64,000 nucleotides of DNA from Shinisaurus crocodilurus (GCA_021292165.1 CM037879.1:287530272-287594271), one strand, 5' to 3'. Shown: positions 1-10,222, counted from the stretch's first letter. Notes: generated by a model from the letters alone, not told the origin. Numbers and translations are program-made.

Positions 1-290
1 AGTCTACACCACTGGTCTAGTCCAAGAAAAGTTTTGCCACTTGGTTCTGTTGATAGTCTAAAGTAGCCCAGAGCTGCAGAAGTGTTTGAAAGATGCCTGG
101 TCCGATCCATCTGTATTCCCACTGATTTTTACTCCCAAGCAAAGTTGCTGATAGGATTTTAGCCTTATCATGGTACCTGATTTGCATGGCTCCGCCGTGG
201 TTAGGAAAGGGGTTCTTCTACTTTCTCTGGGGTATATCAGATACTTGCTAACAAGGGATGGATTGGGGTAAGGTCAACTCGAGATAGAAT

Positions 291-347
291 GAAGAAGAAG
301 AAGAAGAAGAAGAAGAAGAAGAAGAAGAAGAAGAAGAAGAAGAAGAA
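291..347. repeat. (GAA)n microsatellite
   Basis: Nineteen uninterrupted GAA units, 57 bp. A perfect purine/pyrimidine tract of this kind can form a triplex. The poly-Ser open frame on the minus strand here is only the translation of the repeat. Confidence 0.97.
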
Positions 348-1535
348 ATGCAAAAGATGTGCCCGTTGATAGGTTTTTGCTTCATGCTCAGATTCTTAAT
401 GACAGTCACGTTGGGAGCAGAAAGGGTTTGCCTCACACTTGCAAATGTTTATGGGCTGGACATTTATGGCCTTCCCTGATAACATGTCACTTGGCTCACT
501 TCCTTGAGCCATCTACTCTGCAGGCATCTTCAGCGCAGCTCTCCTTCTGAAAGAGTAGCAGCTTAGCGCTTAGCAGAAGCATTCTCGAAGCATAATGCTT
601 TCAGTACAATTCCATCATAAATTAGCTGAAGTAAACTAGTAGAGATCATATAGTAGAGACATGCTTAGCCTACTATTAGGTCGTCATCTCCTTTTAGTAG
701 GGAAAAAAATGTGTTTTGTTCTTGAGAGAACTTCAGAAATGAGGAAAGCATGTTTTTAAAATGCATTATTTTTATAATCAAATGTATTATTTTTTATCGT
801 CAACAGCCATGATACTTGTACACATACACAGCATAACCAACACAGACCAAAAACAAGGGACAGATAGAATCCAATGGGCTGCTTATGCCACGGCTGATTC
901 TCTTCTGCCCTGCCAATTCCATTGTGCCAGTGGCCCCCGCGGCTTGCGCAATGGGGATTTAGCAATTTCGGCAACCCCAGATGAGCAGGAATGCTAGTTC
1001 AGCCAGTCAGCGGAGCTCACATGAGGGAGCGCCACCGACCTGCCTCCTTCCAGAAGTGAGAGCTTCTGCTCGTTTCAGCACTTCCCTTAGGACGCACTAA
1101 TTCTCCCTTGCGTAAGCGATGCGTCCTGCTTGCGCAATGCAATTGGCGGGACCCACCACTTGTGGAAGGGAGTCAGCGGGGCGGAAAAGTAGACGATTAG
1201 AAAGAGAAGAAGAGCATCTTGGGTAGAGATGGGAAACAGGGGAACAAATGCAGTTACGCATATGCACAGCTGGAGTCTATGCACGTCACATGGAAGTAAG
1301 TCGAATTTTCTCCCAAGTAAGTGCATACAGGATTACAGTCTTAGATTTATGTTGTGTTTGGGGGTTAAGCGAGAACTGAATGGGAAAGATGGGATTTGAG
1401 GGTTGCTTGGTTGTTGTTTTTTATGTGGCACTGGATTGAAACATCCACGTGAATTTTTCAACAAATATTTGCAGTCCAAAGCTGTTGTGAGTTCAGTATT
1501 CCGGTTGGAGAAAACCCAACGTTTCTTTCTGATAG
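348..1535. other. No recognisable gene or repeat
   Basis: Short unrelated frames only. The short motif CTTGCGCAAT occurs near 945 and again near 1130, which may mark a decayed element, but I could not delimit one. Confidence 0.5.
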
Positions 1536-1539
1536 CTTT

Positions 1540-1660
1540 CCCCAACCTGATGTTTTGGACGACAACTTCCATCATCCTTGACCAGCAATTAGGCAGGCTG
1601 GCGCTGATGTGCGTTGTAGTCCACACACACCCAGACGGCACCAGGCTGGAGAAGTCTGCT
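1540..1660. mobile_element. Decayed palindromic MITE (CTACAACTCC type)
   Basis: The left arm TTTCCCCAACCTGATGTTTT and the right arm ending GGCACCAGGCTGGAGAAG are diverged inverted copies. They enclose the diverged TTGTAGTCC core typical of the foldback elements elsewhere in the window. No clear target-site duplication remains. Confidence 0.55.
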
Positions 1661-2558
1661 TTATGGGAATAGTTCTCAAAACCATTGTCTTGGAGAGAAA
1701 CCATTACGTCCAAAAAAAAGAGACCTCGGTATTTGACTTGCCGTGTATTCCTTGAACAAATCCAGCATTGCATTGTATTACAATTCAGGTTTAAATCTTT
1801 GCATTCTTGTAATGCCACCTTTTCAACAACACATGCAATAGAACGCAGCAAGGGTGTGTGTGATGGAGTGGGGGGGGGCAATCAATCCCAGCCTTGTTTG
1901 CAACAATACATTCATCTCTCTCTCTCTCTCTCTCTCTGTATTATTTTATTTTATTTTTAAAGAAAAGAAATATTACGCTTTCCTTGAAGCAAGTATTATC
2001 TCTCCAGTGGATGATGTCCATTTCTGTGTGTGCCTGCGATGATTGAGGCAGTTTACATTTCCTGATGGATGGATGAGAGCCTCAAAGCCTCTTTTTTAAT
2101 ATTGTTATTTGATTTTCAAAGGTGGCGTATAAAATGCGCTTATTATTCTTTTATCTCCTACCTCTCGCATGCAGCCATTTGTTTTCATTCACAGAAATGA
2201 ATGCCATGTGCAAAAACCCGGGGAGTAATAAACACTCAGCAAATTGACAAGGGAAGAGGGAAGTGGAGGGGGGGGGAACCAGGAGATACAATGAGCAGGT
2301 GACTCACCTCTACAGACAGCTGCTCTTCGGGAGGGCTCTCTGTTATTAAAAGTCTGGTCTTAATTCCCAGTAGAGGGGAGCAGAAGCCCCCCAAGGAATG
2401 TTTGATATCTCCCACCCAACCCAGCTCTGCAATAATTCTGTTAGGAAAGACAATCTGGATCCAGCATGGCTTGGCATCCAAATGAAAGGGGCGTAGAATG
2501 TTTATATAACATGTGTATTCCCTAGGCATTGTTTATTTAAAATTATTTCTAGCCTGCA
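1661..2558. other. No gene seen; contains a (TC)n tract
   Basis: Includes a (TC)12 microsatellite at 1914-1937 and a G-run at 1870-1878. Between 2090 and 2170 there is LINE-tail-like AT-rich DNA (GGTGGCGTATAAAATG). Nothing else is recognised. Confidence 0.5.
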
Positions 2559-2560
2559 TT

Positions 2561-2988
2561 TCTTTATTTATTATATTTATATCCCACCTTTTTTCCTGCA
2601 AGGAGCCCAAGGCGGCTTACATAATCCTCCTCCTCCTCCTCTCCATTTTATTCTCACAGCAACCCTGTGAGGTAGAACCACAGAATAGTAGAGTTGGAAG
2701 GGGCCTACAAGGCCATCGAGTCCAACCCCCTGCTCGATGCAGGGATCCAAGTTCAAGCATCCCTGACAGATGGCTGTCCAGCCGCATCTTGAATGCCTCC
2801 AGTGTGGGAGAGCCCACCACCTCCCTAGGTGATTGGTTCCATTGTTATAGTGCTCAGGAAGTAGGTTAGGCTGAGAGCCAGTGACTGGCCCAAAGTCATC
2901 CAGTGAGTTTCATGGCCAAGTGGGGACTAGAACCCGGATCTCTCAAGTCCCAGTCTAACACTCTCACCACTGTGCCACACTGGCTCTC
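2561..2988 (-). mobile_element. MIR-like tRNA-headed SINE, split by CR1
   Basis: Read on the minus strand, the tRNA-like head (GAGCCAGTGTGGCACAGTGG, with a B-box-like GGGTTCTAGTCC) lies at 2989-2863. The CORE-like middle (AGGGTTGCTGTGAG) and tail (GGCGG near AAAAAGG, TATAAATATAATAAATAA) lie at 2675-2561. The head-proximal and tail-proximal parts are separated by a CR1 fragment and rejoin within GTGAGGTAG / GTAGGTTAGG. The middle resembles mammalian MIR (TCCTCACAACAACCC, GAGGTAGG, GGCCCAAAGTCA). The SINE therefore predates the CR1 insertion. Confidence 0.85.
2676..2860 (-). mobile_element. CR1 LINE 3' end inserted in a SINE
   Basis: On the minus strand this runs from the C-terminal coding part (GGAGGCATTCAAGATGCGG) through GGTTGGACTCGATGGCC to CCTTCCAACTCTACTATTC, the standard CR1 3' end. 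It is strongly 5'-truncated (185 bp) and sits inside the SINE at 2561-2988. The flanking GTAG may be a short target duplication. Confidence 0.88.
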
Positions 2989-2999
2989 ATTTAAGAGTG

Positions 3000-3525
3000 G
3001 AATCCTCTGAAGGTGGTGTACAAGATAAAAACCACACAGAACAGATTCAATAAAAACGTATTCAATGCAAAGTTCCATTAAAAAAAAAACTGATTACTAG
3101 TAATAAATAAATAAATAAATAAATAAAAACAGATATTACCAATACAAACCAACAGCCCAAGACACTGTGGGAAGGGCAGCGAAAAGAGCTTTCCTGAAGA
3201 CCTGCAAAGAAGGGGCCTGATGAACCTCCGATGGAAGTTGATTTCATAGGTGCAGGGCCACCACTGAGAAGGTCCTCTCTCTTGTACTTACAAACCTAAC
3301 TGCCCTTGGTGGTAGGCAAGTGAGAAGAGCCTCCTTTGATGACCTCAGAGTGAGAGCAGAGCAGGTTGGTACGGGAGAAAGTGGTCCTTCTCATGTAACT
3401 TCGGTCCAACGCTGTTTAAGGCTATGAAGGTTAAAACCAGCACTTTAAATTGGGCATGGAAAGATAGCGGCAGCCAGTACAGCTGGCGCAGTATCGGTGT
3501 CACAGGAGCCAGACTGCCCAGCGGT
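3000..3525 (-). mobile_element. L2-clade LINE 3' fragment
   Basis: Contains the block of diagnostic phrases shared with the L2-type copies at 36.9 and 46.8 kb: CCACTGAGAAGGTCCTCTC, GGTTAAAACCAGCACTTTAAA and GCAGCCAGTACAGCTGG. On the minus strand these encode the C-terminal end of an L2-type reverse transcriptase (the HWLP...FKVL...YKAL region). Several frameshifts; not functional. The 3' UTR and an (AAAT)n tail lie toward 3000-3130. Confidence 0.65.
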
Positions 3526-3774
3526 ACTTCAGGAAGGCAGTGCTAAGCAGGATGCTTAAACGGCTTCCTTCAGGCTATTTCATGCATTACACCGTGGCAA
3601 CTCTGGGTTTGTTGGGTGTACACTTAACGGAAAAGAAAGAGAGGCACCTCGGGCCAATTCACTGCTTGCTTTTTGATGAGCAGCAAGGCCAGTTTTGTTC
3701 CAGTGGGCCTTTCCAAGATATGGCTTTTAATAAGAGTTAGACAGCTACCGATGCTTGCTGTGATTTGTTTCAGA

Positions 3775-3942
3775 CAGGGCCGGTGCTACCATTAGGCCAA
3801 CTAGGCAGCTGCCTAGGGCGCAGGGCTAAAGAGGGCGCCAAAAACACCTTGGGAAAAAAAATACAGCGCTCTCAAGTGGGAAGGGAGGGGCGCTAAATAT
3901 CTGATCTTGCCTAGGGCACCAAACTGCCTTGCACCGGTCCTG
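3775..3942. mobile_element. hAT-like MITE with perfect 8-bp TSD
   Basis: The terminal inverted repeats are CAGGGCCGGTGC and GCACCGGTCCTG. The 8-bp duplication GTTTCAGA is present on both sides (3767-3774 and 3943-3950). CAG-ended TIRs with 8-bp duplications are the hallmark of hAT-superfamily insertions. No coding capacity (168 bp). Related ends occur at 5984 and 31422. Confidence 0.9.
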
Positions 3943-4040
3943 GTTTCAGATTGTTTCATTCTTATTTTTATCAGTTGTAAGCCACCTTGATTGTATTTAC
4001 AGAAAGACAGGGCAGGGATGCCAGAAATTAGATGACAGAT

Positions 4041-4071
<31 letters not shown>

Positions 4072-4072
4072 C
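4041..4072. repeat. (GATA)n microsatellite
   Basis: Eight GATA units. The poly(YLSI) reading on the minus strand is a translation artefact. Confidence 0.95.
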
Positions 4073-4103
4073 TGAGCATCTCTTTTGAAAGTAAGTACTG
4101 CCA

Positions 4104-4338
4104 TGATGTGGCACAGTGTGGTTAGAGTGTTGGATTGGGACTGGGGCTCAGGAGATCTGGGTTCAAGTCCCCATTCAGCCATGAAACTTACTGGGTGACT
4201 TTGGGCCAGTCACTGACTCTCAGCCTAACCTACCTCGCAGGGTTGTTGTGAGGATAAAATGGGGAGGAGGAGGATCATGTAAGCCGCCTAGGGTTCCTTG
4301 GAAGAAAAAAGGCGGGATATAAGTATAATAAATAACTG
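4104..4338 (+). mobile_element. MIR-like tRNA-headed SINE
   Basis: Near full length. The head GGCACAGTGTGGTTAGAGTG carries an A-box-like motif, followed by the B-box-like GGGTTCAAGTCCC. The CORE-like part is CTCAGCCTAACCTACC / CAGGGTTGTTGTGAGG, and the tail is AAAAAAGGCGGGATATAAGT. Pol III promoter boxes are inferred from the motifs; activity cannot be judged. Confidence 0.9.
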
Positions 4339-4489
4339 CTTGATGCCAGAGGAATTTAAACATGCAGCACATTGCACGCACCTTTGTAAGCAAGTAGCGG
4401 CTTCGAAGGGCAACTTTCTGTATGAAAAGAACTAAGGCTCCCTCCCTGCCTCCCAGAAGGAAAGAGGCTATGCCTTATGATTCACCAAA

Positions 4490-4872
4490 AAAAAAAGAGG
4501 AAATGACAAAAGAGGACACACATTTGCATAACACTTGCATGCGCTAACTTATATGTATAGATGCACATTTAGAAATAATTATTATAATTTAAATTAAAAA
4601 TACAGTACAGCTCACCCTAGTGTGGAAGACGGTGACCAGGTGACCTGGCTGTGCGCCTTGCTCAGTCTGCTGTCCAGGTGCCGTTGATCGGCAGCTTCAA
4701 GGCCCCTTTGCTCTTCCTTCTGACGGTCCTTGATCTTTAAACTGGATCTGGGCTGGGCACAGCCCTTCAAATGGAAGACGCCTTCAAAATGGAGAACAGT
4801 CCTCTGGCAGGCAGCCCTCCAGATAAAGGACTATCCTCTGTAAAAGAGGACACAGGGCCACCCTACATCCCT
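4490..4872 (-). mobile_element. Unclassified interspersed repeat (also at 59258)
   Basis: The reverse complement shares long blocks with 59258-59640: a GGACTGTTCTCC / GGACAGTCCTC motif, GATCTTTAAACTGG versus its inverse, and the AT-rich end TAAATGTGCATCTATACATA. The two copies lie in opposite orientations. The terminal GGGTGGCC / GGACACAGGGCCACCCT suggests a DNA transposon, but no target duplication was identified. Confidence 0.6.
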
Positions 4873-4964
4873 GCACTGCCCTCCCAATCCTGCTCATCCA
4901 CAGCAGCATTTTCTAAAGAGAGAGACATGGCCAGTTGTAAGCACTAGTCATTTTTTTAAAAAAT

Positions 4965-5058
4965 GCTTTAAACGTAATACTTACTTTGGCTCTTACTTAC
5001 GTCTGTTCAATGCTGTGGGACTTACTTTCAAATAAATATGCATAGGATTGGGTGCAGC
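4965..5058. mobile_element. Foldback MITE remnant (GCAATCCTATGCAT type)
   Basis: Contains CTTACTTACGTCTG...GTGGGACTTACTTTC followed by ATATGCATAGGATTGGGTGC. This is one arm of the common squamate foldback repeat whose arms read GCAATCCTATGCATG. It abuts the hAT-like element at 5067. Confidence 0.6.
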
Positions 5059-5398
5059 CCAAGATACAGGGATGTTGAAGAGTCCTTGGTTTCAAGTCTT
5101 TGGACCAGAGTCTCGAGTCCGAGTCCTTGGTCAAAAATGGTGACTCCCGAGTCCCGAGTCACTCCCAAAGCTGACTCCACGAGTCCCTATTAAAATCAAT
5201 GGGGTTTTTCCCCAACAAAATAAGGCTACTTCAGATGTGTGGCTTAAGTAAATTCTAGGCCTTTTTTCACTTTTTTGAAATAAAAAGTGTGCCTTTTTAT
5301 TTCAAAACTCTGCAACTGATTTTGGCAAGAACAGACCAGGCAGACAAACCCAAAATAACCAGACAGGCAGAGGAGGCAGGGAACCCCAAGCAGGCAGG

Positions 5399-6054
5399 CA
5401 GGGCCGGATTAAGAGCATTATGGGCCTGGTGCTGAGGAGGGCGCGCGGCTGAAGAGGGCGCAGAAACGCTGCGCTCCTCTTCGCTGCCGCTGCGCCGCCC
5501 CCGCCAGGCCTCCGCCTCCCCACCCTCCCTCCCGCCGCCGCCGCCGCACCCTCCCGTCCTGCTCGCCGCTGCGCCTCCCCCCGCCCTCCCGCTCGCTGCC
5601 GCTGCGCCTCCCACTGCCGCCGCCATCACCACCACCCCGACCCCCCCCCCGCCACCTACCTTCTCCGCGTCGTGTCGCTTCCGGAGTCCCGCCCGCGTTG
5701 TTTTGGTGGGAGGAACAAGGGCAACAGGGCTTAAACAGCCCTGTTGCCATGGTTTCCCCGGCAAAAAACAGCGCGGGGGTCCCGTCGCGTCACTTCCTCC
5801 TCCTCCTCGGCGGCGGCAGTGGCGGCGGCGGCAGCAGCAGCAGCCGCCGCCAGGGCAGGGGGAAGGGAGGGTGGTGGCGGCGGCGCAGGGTTGTTGTTTT
5901 TTTGCAGAGCAGGGCTGCTTTGTAGAGGGGGGGCCACTAAATATTATTTCACCTGGGGCGCCAAACTGCCCTGCACCGGTCCTGATTGTGGGCCTATTTT
6001 GGGGTAGGGGCCTGGAGCTGCAGCTCCAATAGCCCCTATCTTAATCCGGCCCTG
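5399..6054. mobile_element. Nested hAT-like element inside 5067-6532
   Basis: TIRs are CAGGGCCGGATTAAGA and TCTTAATCCGGCCCTG with a few mismatches inward. The 8-bp duplication CAGGCAGG lies at 5391-5398 and 6055-6062, though the site is itself in CAGG repeats. The related element at 12460-13151 has an uninterrupted CAGGCAGGCAGAGG at the same place and so acts as the empty site. No coding capacity. Confidence 0.85.
5425..5984. mobile_element. Third-level nested GC-rich hAT-like element
   Basis: The right end GCACCGGTCCTG equals the right TIR of the MITE at 3775. The left end (GGTGCTGAGGAGGGCGC) is a poorer match. Possible duplication: ATTATGGG (5417-5424) and ATTGTGGG (5985-5992), 7 of 8. The interior (5445-5900) is strongly CpG- and GGC-rich, so all long frames there read as Arg/Gly/Ala low complexity and should not be taken as genes. 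Confidence 0.6.
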
Positions 6055-6648
6055 CAGGCAGGCAGAGGCCTTTGTCTTGGACAATTCAAACTGTGGAACT
6101 GGTTAAGAAGAGACCAGGCAGGCAGAGGAGGCAGGGAACCCCAAACAGGCAGGCAGAGGCAGCCAAACAAACCCAAAATGTCTGAAAGGTTGCATTTTAG
6201 GAAAATGATTTTAAAAAATAAACTTGCTGTACTTCCTAAAACTTATCCATGTTGCATTTGAGGAACATGATTTTTTCTAAATGTTTGCCCCCCCCCCCCA
6301 TTCTGGAACGGTGAGGTCTCATCACAATTTCACCCTCACTCTTCGCCGGCGATCGCACTCCTCTCCACTCCTTCTGGCACAGCCCAGGGATGTTGACGAG
6401 TCCTTGGTCTCGAGTCCCGAGTCGAGTCTCGAGTCCCATTAAAAATATTGGGACTCGAGTCCGAGTCGAGTCAGAGGGGGGGACTCAGTCCGACTCACGA
6501 GTCGAGTCCTGGAGTCCGAGTCCCCATCCCTGCCAAGATATTTTGCTGCCTGAGGCAAAGGACAAAAAGTCCCACACACAGAGAGATGTATAGAAATTGA
6601 CCAGACTGGGCATTGAATCTTACATCAACACTGGAGAGGGGACATTGA

Positions 6649-6990
6649 CTGGGTTCAGACAGCACGATAACCTACACTCAAGGGTTGAGTATGGGTTGAG
6701 TGTGGGTTGTCATTGAACCGTGGGTTATTGTTGAAATTTTTAGGGATGGGCGCTGAGCCCGGCGCTCGGTGAGCGCCCCCGCCGCGTGAGTTGAGCTGAG
6801 GATCCAGCAAGCGCCAGCTGAGGTGCTCGCCGGACTTCCAGGTCCCCGGCACTACATTTTTTACATTAAAAATAGCATAAACTACGTTAAAATGGCTGCA
6901 ATTGGCGTAACCGGCACTACGTTTTTTTACATTAAAAACAGCGTAAAATACATTAGAACAACCGCAATATGCATGGCGTATGCGTATCCA
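6649..6990. mobile_element. Foldback element (GGGTTCAGACA type) and 64-bp tandem duplication
   Basis: Begins CTGGGTTCAGACAGCACG, followed by ACACTCAAGGGTTGAGTATG, the same arm as at 16476. Downstream, 6848-6975 is a diverged duplication with about a 64-bp period, each unit starting GGCACTAC and containing TTTTTTACATTAAAAA. Confidence 0.6.
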
Positions 6991-6996
6991 CAGCTG

Positions 6997-7000
6997 CATT

Positions 7001-7031
<31 letters not shown>

Positions 7032-7254
7032 TTATATTTATCTTTTTTCCTGCAAGGAACCCAAGGCGGCTTACATAATCCTCCTCCTCCTCCTCTCCAT
7101 TGTATCCTCACAACAACCCTGTGAGGTAGGTGAGGCTGAGAGTCAGTGACTGGGCCCAAAGTCACCCAGTGAGTTTCATGGCTGAGCGGGGACTAGAACC
7201 CGGATCTCCCGAGTCCCAGTCCAACACTCTCACCACTACGCCACACTGGCTCTC
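6997..7254 (-). mobile_element. MIR-like tRNA-headed SINE, near full length
   Basis: The minus-strand head GAGCCAGTGTGGCGTAGTGG is complete at 7254. The B-box-like GGGTTCTAGTCCC lies near 7195. The (ATAA)n tail is long (6997-7035). Well preserved, so probably among the younger copies. Confidence 0.92.
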
Positions 7255-8320
7255 AGGTTGACATAGCCAAATGACCATGGCCCCATTTTACAGCTCTTGG
7301 GACTAACAGACTAACAGTAGCCTGGATGGGTCCGGAAAGGGAGGCTGAGGGTGGGAAGGAAGAGACCAATATTCTATCATGATTAAAGCTATTACTTTAA
7401 CCAATGACGCAGGTCAACACATCCCGCGGCAATTGGCAAGTGTGACCAATGGGGTGTTATTTATACGTCTGACAGGCAGCAACAAGAAAAATGCTGTAGC
7501 AGTAGGAACTGATCGTTCCGAATAACCCAGCCCCTTTGACCCTTTGAGAAAGCCGCCACCGGAGGGAGGAAAATCGGACGACAGAAGGAGCTTAACGGTG
7601 GATGCAGCCAAGAACAAAACAAGAACAATAATTTTTAAAATATATATACGTATATCACTGCTGACTTCAGCAAAAAATATCTGGGATGGATACAGTGCAC
7701 AACGTGAGTAATTTGGACCCTTGTTTTGGGGAAACTGCTGCATGCACAGCACATGCACGGCGGGCCGGTTTGGAAGTGTCCAAAACTAAGTTCAGTGCAA
7801 ACATACCTTTTCCTCCTCTGGGTGAGCCTTCCCGATGGCCATGCGGGCTGGGGATGATGAGAACTATAGTCCAACACATATGAAGGGGACCAGGTGCCAT
7901 CACCAGACCACTTCCACAGTCTTGTAACTGTTTTTAAAATGTTGCTTTTAAATGTGGAGAAACACGAAAGCACATGCTCATAAAGGTATACCTCCTGGTT
8001 TTCGTTTTTGTTTTTAAATCTTAAGGCGGGGCAGCCCTCCTGAAGCGTGAAGGGAAGGACAAGACTGACAGCTGAACCAGCATTTGACTTGCCGGGATGC
8101 CTGTCTGTCAAGCCAGTGGCAAAGCTGATCCCGCACCGCTCCGACTGCCCTTTGAATACTACGTGTCTGTCTTCACTTCCTAATTCATCTGCAGCACCCA
8201 ATCACTGGAATTTAAAATGTGCGGACCTCATTACCGCAAGATGTGGTGGTAGCTACCAGCATAGCTGGTGATTAAAAGGTTTAGACTTGGTCTTCCATGA
8301 ACAGAATCCAACAAGAGGCC
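7255..8320. other. No recognisable gene; MITE remnant inside
   Basis: A half palindrome (GGGCTGGGGATGATGAGAAC, TAGTCCAACACAT) at 7842-7905 is a MITE remnant. The long minus-strand frame across 7635-8201 crosses this remnant and resembles no family I know. Confidence 0.5.
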
Positions 8321-8322
8321 CT

Positions 8323-8415
8323 CCGGCCAGTTGAGGCTAGGGCTCCAATGTCAGTGGGGTGGTGTATCCAGCCTGGGTTTCAGTCTGAACTTTAGAGGAG
8401 CTATCCACGGTGCTG
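8323..8415. mobile_element. Half copy of foldback MITE (GTCAGTGGGG type)
   Basis: GTTGAGGCTAGGGCTCCAAT, GTCAGTGGGGTGGTG and GGAGCTATCCACGGTGCTGA match the left arm of the full copy at 38219-38406. The right arm is missing and is replaced by a CR1-tail-like phrase (TAGTCCAACCCCTGCTCA). Confidence 0.75.
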
Positions 8416-8605
8416 AGGTCATGTAGTCCAACCCCTGCTCAGCCCAGGATCAGCAATGCAGGATGCAAATACACACTAGCCCTGACAAAGGGAGGCCAAG
8501 CCCTATCAGAAATATCTTCAGAATATCTCCAGCCAGCAAAGGAAACCTACCACTTCCAGGGCAGTCTGTTCCACCGCTGACAGCTCTCTCTGCTTAGGAA
8601 GTTTA

Positions 8606-9075
8606 TCATAGAATATAGAATAGTAGAGTTGGAAGGGGCCTATAAGGCCATCGAGTCCAAGCCCCTGCTCAATGCAGGAATCCAAGTTAAAGCATCCCTG
8701 ACAGATGGTTGTCCAGCAGCACCTGAATGCCTCCAGTGTGGAGAGCCCGCCACCTCCTAGGTCATTGGTTCCATTGTCTATTGCTCTAATAGTCAGGGAG
8801 TTTTTCCTGATGTCCAGGTGGATTCTGGCTTCCTGTAACTTGAGCCCATTATTCTGTGTCCTGCACTCGGGGATGGTGGAGAAGAGATCCTGGCCCTCCT
8901 CTGTGTGACAACCTTTCAAGTCCTTGAAGAGCGCTATCAGATCTCCCCTCAGTCTTCTCTTCTGAAGGCGAAACATGCCCAGTTCCTTCAGTCTCTGCTC
9001 ATAGGGCCTTGTTTCCAGTCCCCTGATCATCTTTGCTGCCCTCCTCTGAACCCTCTTCCAGTTTATCTGCATCCT
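8606..9075 (-). mobile_element. CR1 LINE 3' part with RT C-terminus
   Basis: The minus-strand frame reads [20 protein letters not shown] then [20 protein letters not shown], the conserved tail of CR1 reverse transcriptase. It degenerates after AIDNGTND, where frameshifts remove the normal QWNQLP motif. The 3' end with GTTGGAAGGGGCC lies at 8606-8640. 5'-truncated and non-functional. Confidence 0.9.
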
Positions 9076-9089
9076 CCTTAAAGTTTCTC

Positions 9090-9430
9090 CTAATGGTTAG
9101 CCAAAATCTGCCTCTCTGCCATTTCCACCGCTTGGTTCTTCTAACCCTGCCCTCTGGAGCGACAGAGAACATGTCTGCTCCACCTTCGGCGTGACAGCCT
9201 TTCCGATATTTGAAGATGTCTCCCCTTCACCTTCTCTTCTCCAGGCCGCACGTAGTACCCAGCTCTTTCAACGGCTCCTCGTAGCATTTGGTTTCCCGAT
9301 GCCCCCACCCACCCCACAAATCCTGGTTGCCCCCCTCTGGGCACGCACACTCCAGTTGGCCAATGTCTTTCTTAAATGGTTCTGAGCAGAACTGGACACA
9401 GTACTCTCAATGTGTCCCTTAGCCCGCCGC
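9090..9430 (-). mobile_element. Older CR1-type LINE fragment
   Basis: TCTCCCCTTCACCTTCTCTT, AGCTCTTTCAACGGCTCCTC and CAGAACTGGACACAGTACTC are diverged equivalents of the CR1 block seen at 8900-9050. It adjoins the younger CR1 fragment in the same orientation, so this is either a separate older insertion or a tandem arrangement. Confidence 0.7.
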
Positions 9431-9657
9431 CTCGCCCAGCAATTCTGTGCTTTCAGTGGCACTACCAGCCTCCTCCCTCTGTTCCCTGCCCGTGCCTGTC
9501 CCAATCTGCCCCCTGGTAACCATTGGAGGGGCGACCAAAGCACTGCTGGGGGAGACTCACCCCCAGGGCATCTTACCTAGGGCCCTATCAAACCTGGGCC
9601 CAGCCCTAATGCAATTGACAGCTCAAAGCAGAATCTCCTTATTCTTCCAAATCGTGT

Positions 9658-10222
9658 GAAGTGATCATTCCCCTCTACTCAGCACTGGTTAGGCCTCATC
9701 TTGAGTACTGCATCCAGTTCTGGGCACCACACTTTAAGAAGGACGTAGACAAACTGGAGAGGGTTCAGAGGAGGGCAACAAGGATGAAAAAGGGACTGGA
9801 AACAAGGCCCTATGAGGAGAGACTGAAGGAACTGGGCATGTTTAGCCTTCAGAAGAGGAGACTGAGGGGAGATATGATCGCACTCTTCCAGTACTTGAAG
9901 GGTTGTCACACAGAGGAGGGCCAGGATCTCTTCTCGATCATCCCAGTTTGCAGGACACGGAATAATGGGCTCAAGTTACAGGAAGCCAGGTTCCGCCTGG
10001 ACATCAGGAATAATTTCCTGACTGTCAGAGCAATAAGACAATGGAATCAACTACCTATGGAGGTGGTGGGCTCTCCCACTCTGGAGGCATTCAAGGTGCA
10101 GCTGGACAGCCATGTGTCAGGGATGCTTTGACCTGGATTCCTGCATTGAGCAGGGGGTTGGACTCGATGGCCTTGTAGGCCCCTTCCAACTCTACCTTTC
10201 TATGATTCTATGATTCTATTAT
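9658..10222 (+). mobile_element. CR1 LINE 3' part, open RT C-terminal frame
   Basis: An open frame of 156 codons starts [17 protein letters not shown] and includes [37 protein letters not shown] and [18 protein letters not shown]. This is the C-terminal thumb-side region and downstream segment of CR1 reverse transcriptase. A stop at 10131 is followed by the 3' UTR (GGTTGGACTCGATGG) and the TCTATGATTCTATG terminal repeats. The catalytic part is absent, so it is a dead 5'-truncated copy despite the open frame. Confidence 0.93.

Larger units (their letters stand above)
5067..6532 (+). mobile_element. hAT-like non-autonomous element with GACTC end arrays
   Basis: Termini are CAGGGATG and CATCCCTG, and the 8-bp duplication CCAAGATA is perfect (5059-5066, 6533-6540). 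Both ends are dense in GAGTC/GACTC pentamers (for example at 5110-5190 and 6400-6525). The interior holds CAGGCAGGCAGAGG repeats and unrelated AT-rich sequence without a transposase frame. It matches 12460-13151 in reverse orientation and, end-to-end shortened, 61085-61327. Without the nested element it would be about 0.8 kb. The hAT assignment rests on TIR start and TSD length; the transposase source is unknown. Confidence 0.88.

Noticed and set aside
1333..1881. 182-codon minus-strand frame
   Set aside because: Crosses a decayed palindromic MITE and has no recognisable domain; chance frame.
5297..6032. Several 70-155 codon frames rich in Arg, Gly, Ala and Ser
   Set aside because: They translate GGC/GCC low-complexity DNA inside a nested MITE on both strands.
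7635..8201. 188-codon minus-strand frame
   Set aside because: Overlaps a MITE half; no domain or splice context recognised.
9661..10131. Intact functional gene from an open 156-codon frame
   Set aside because: It is only the C-terminal end of CR1 reverse transcriptase without the catalytic region; a dead truncated copy.
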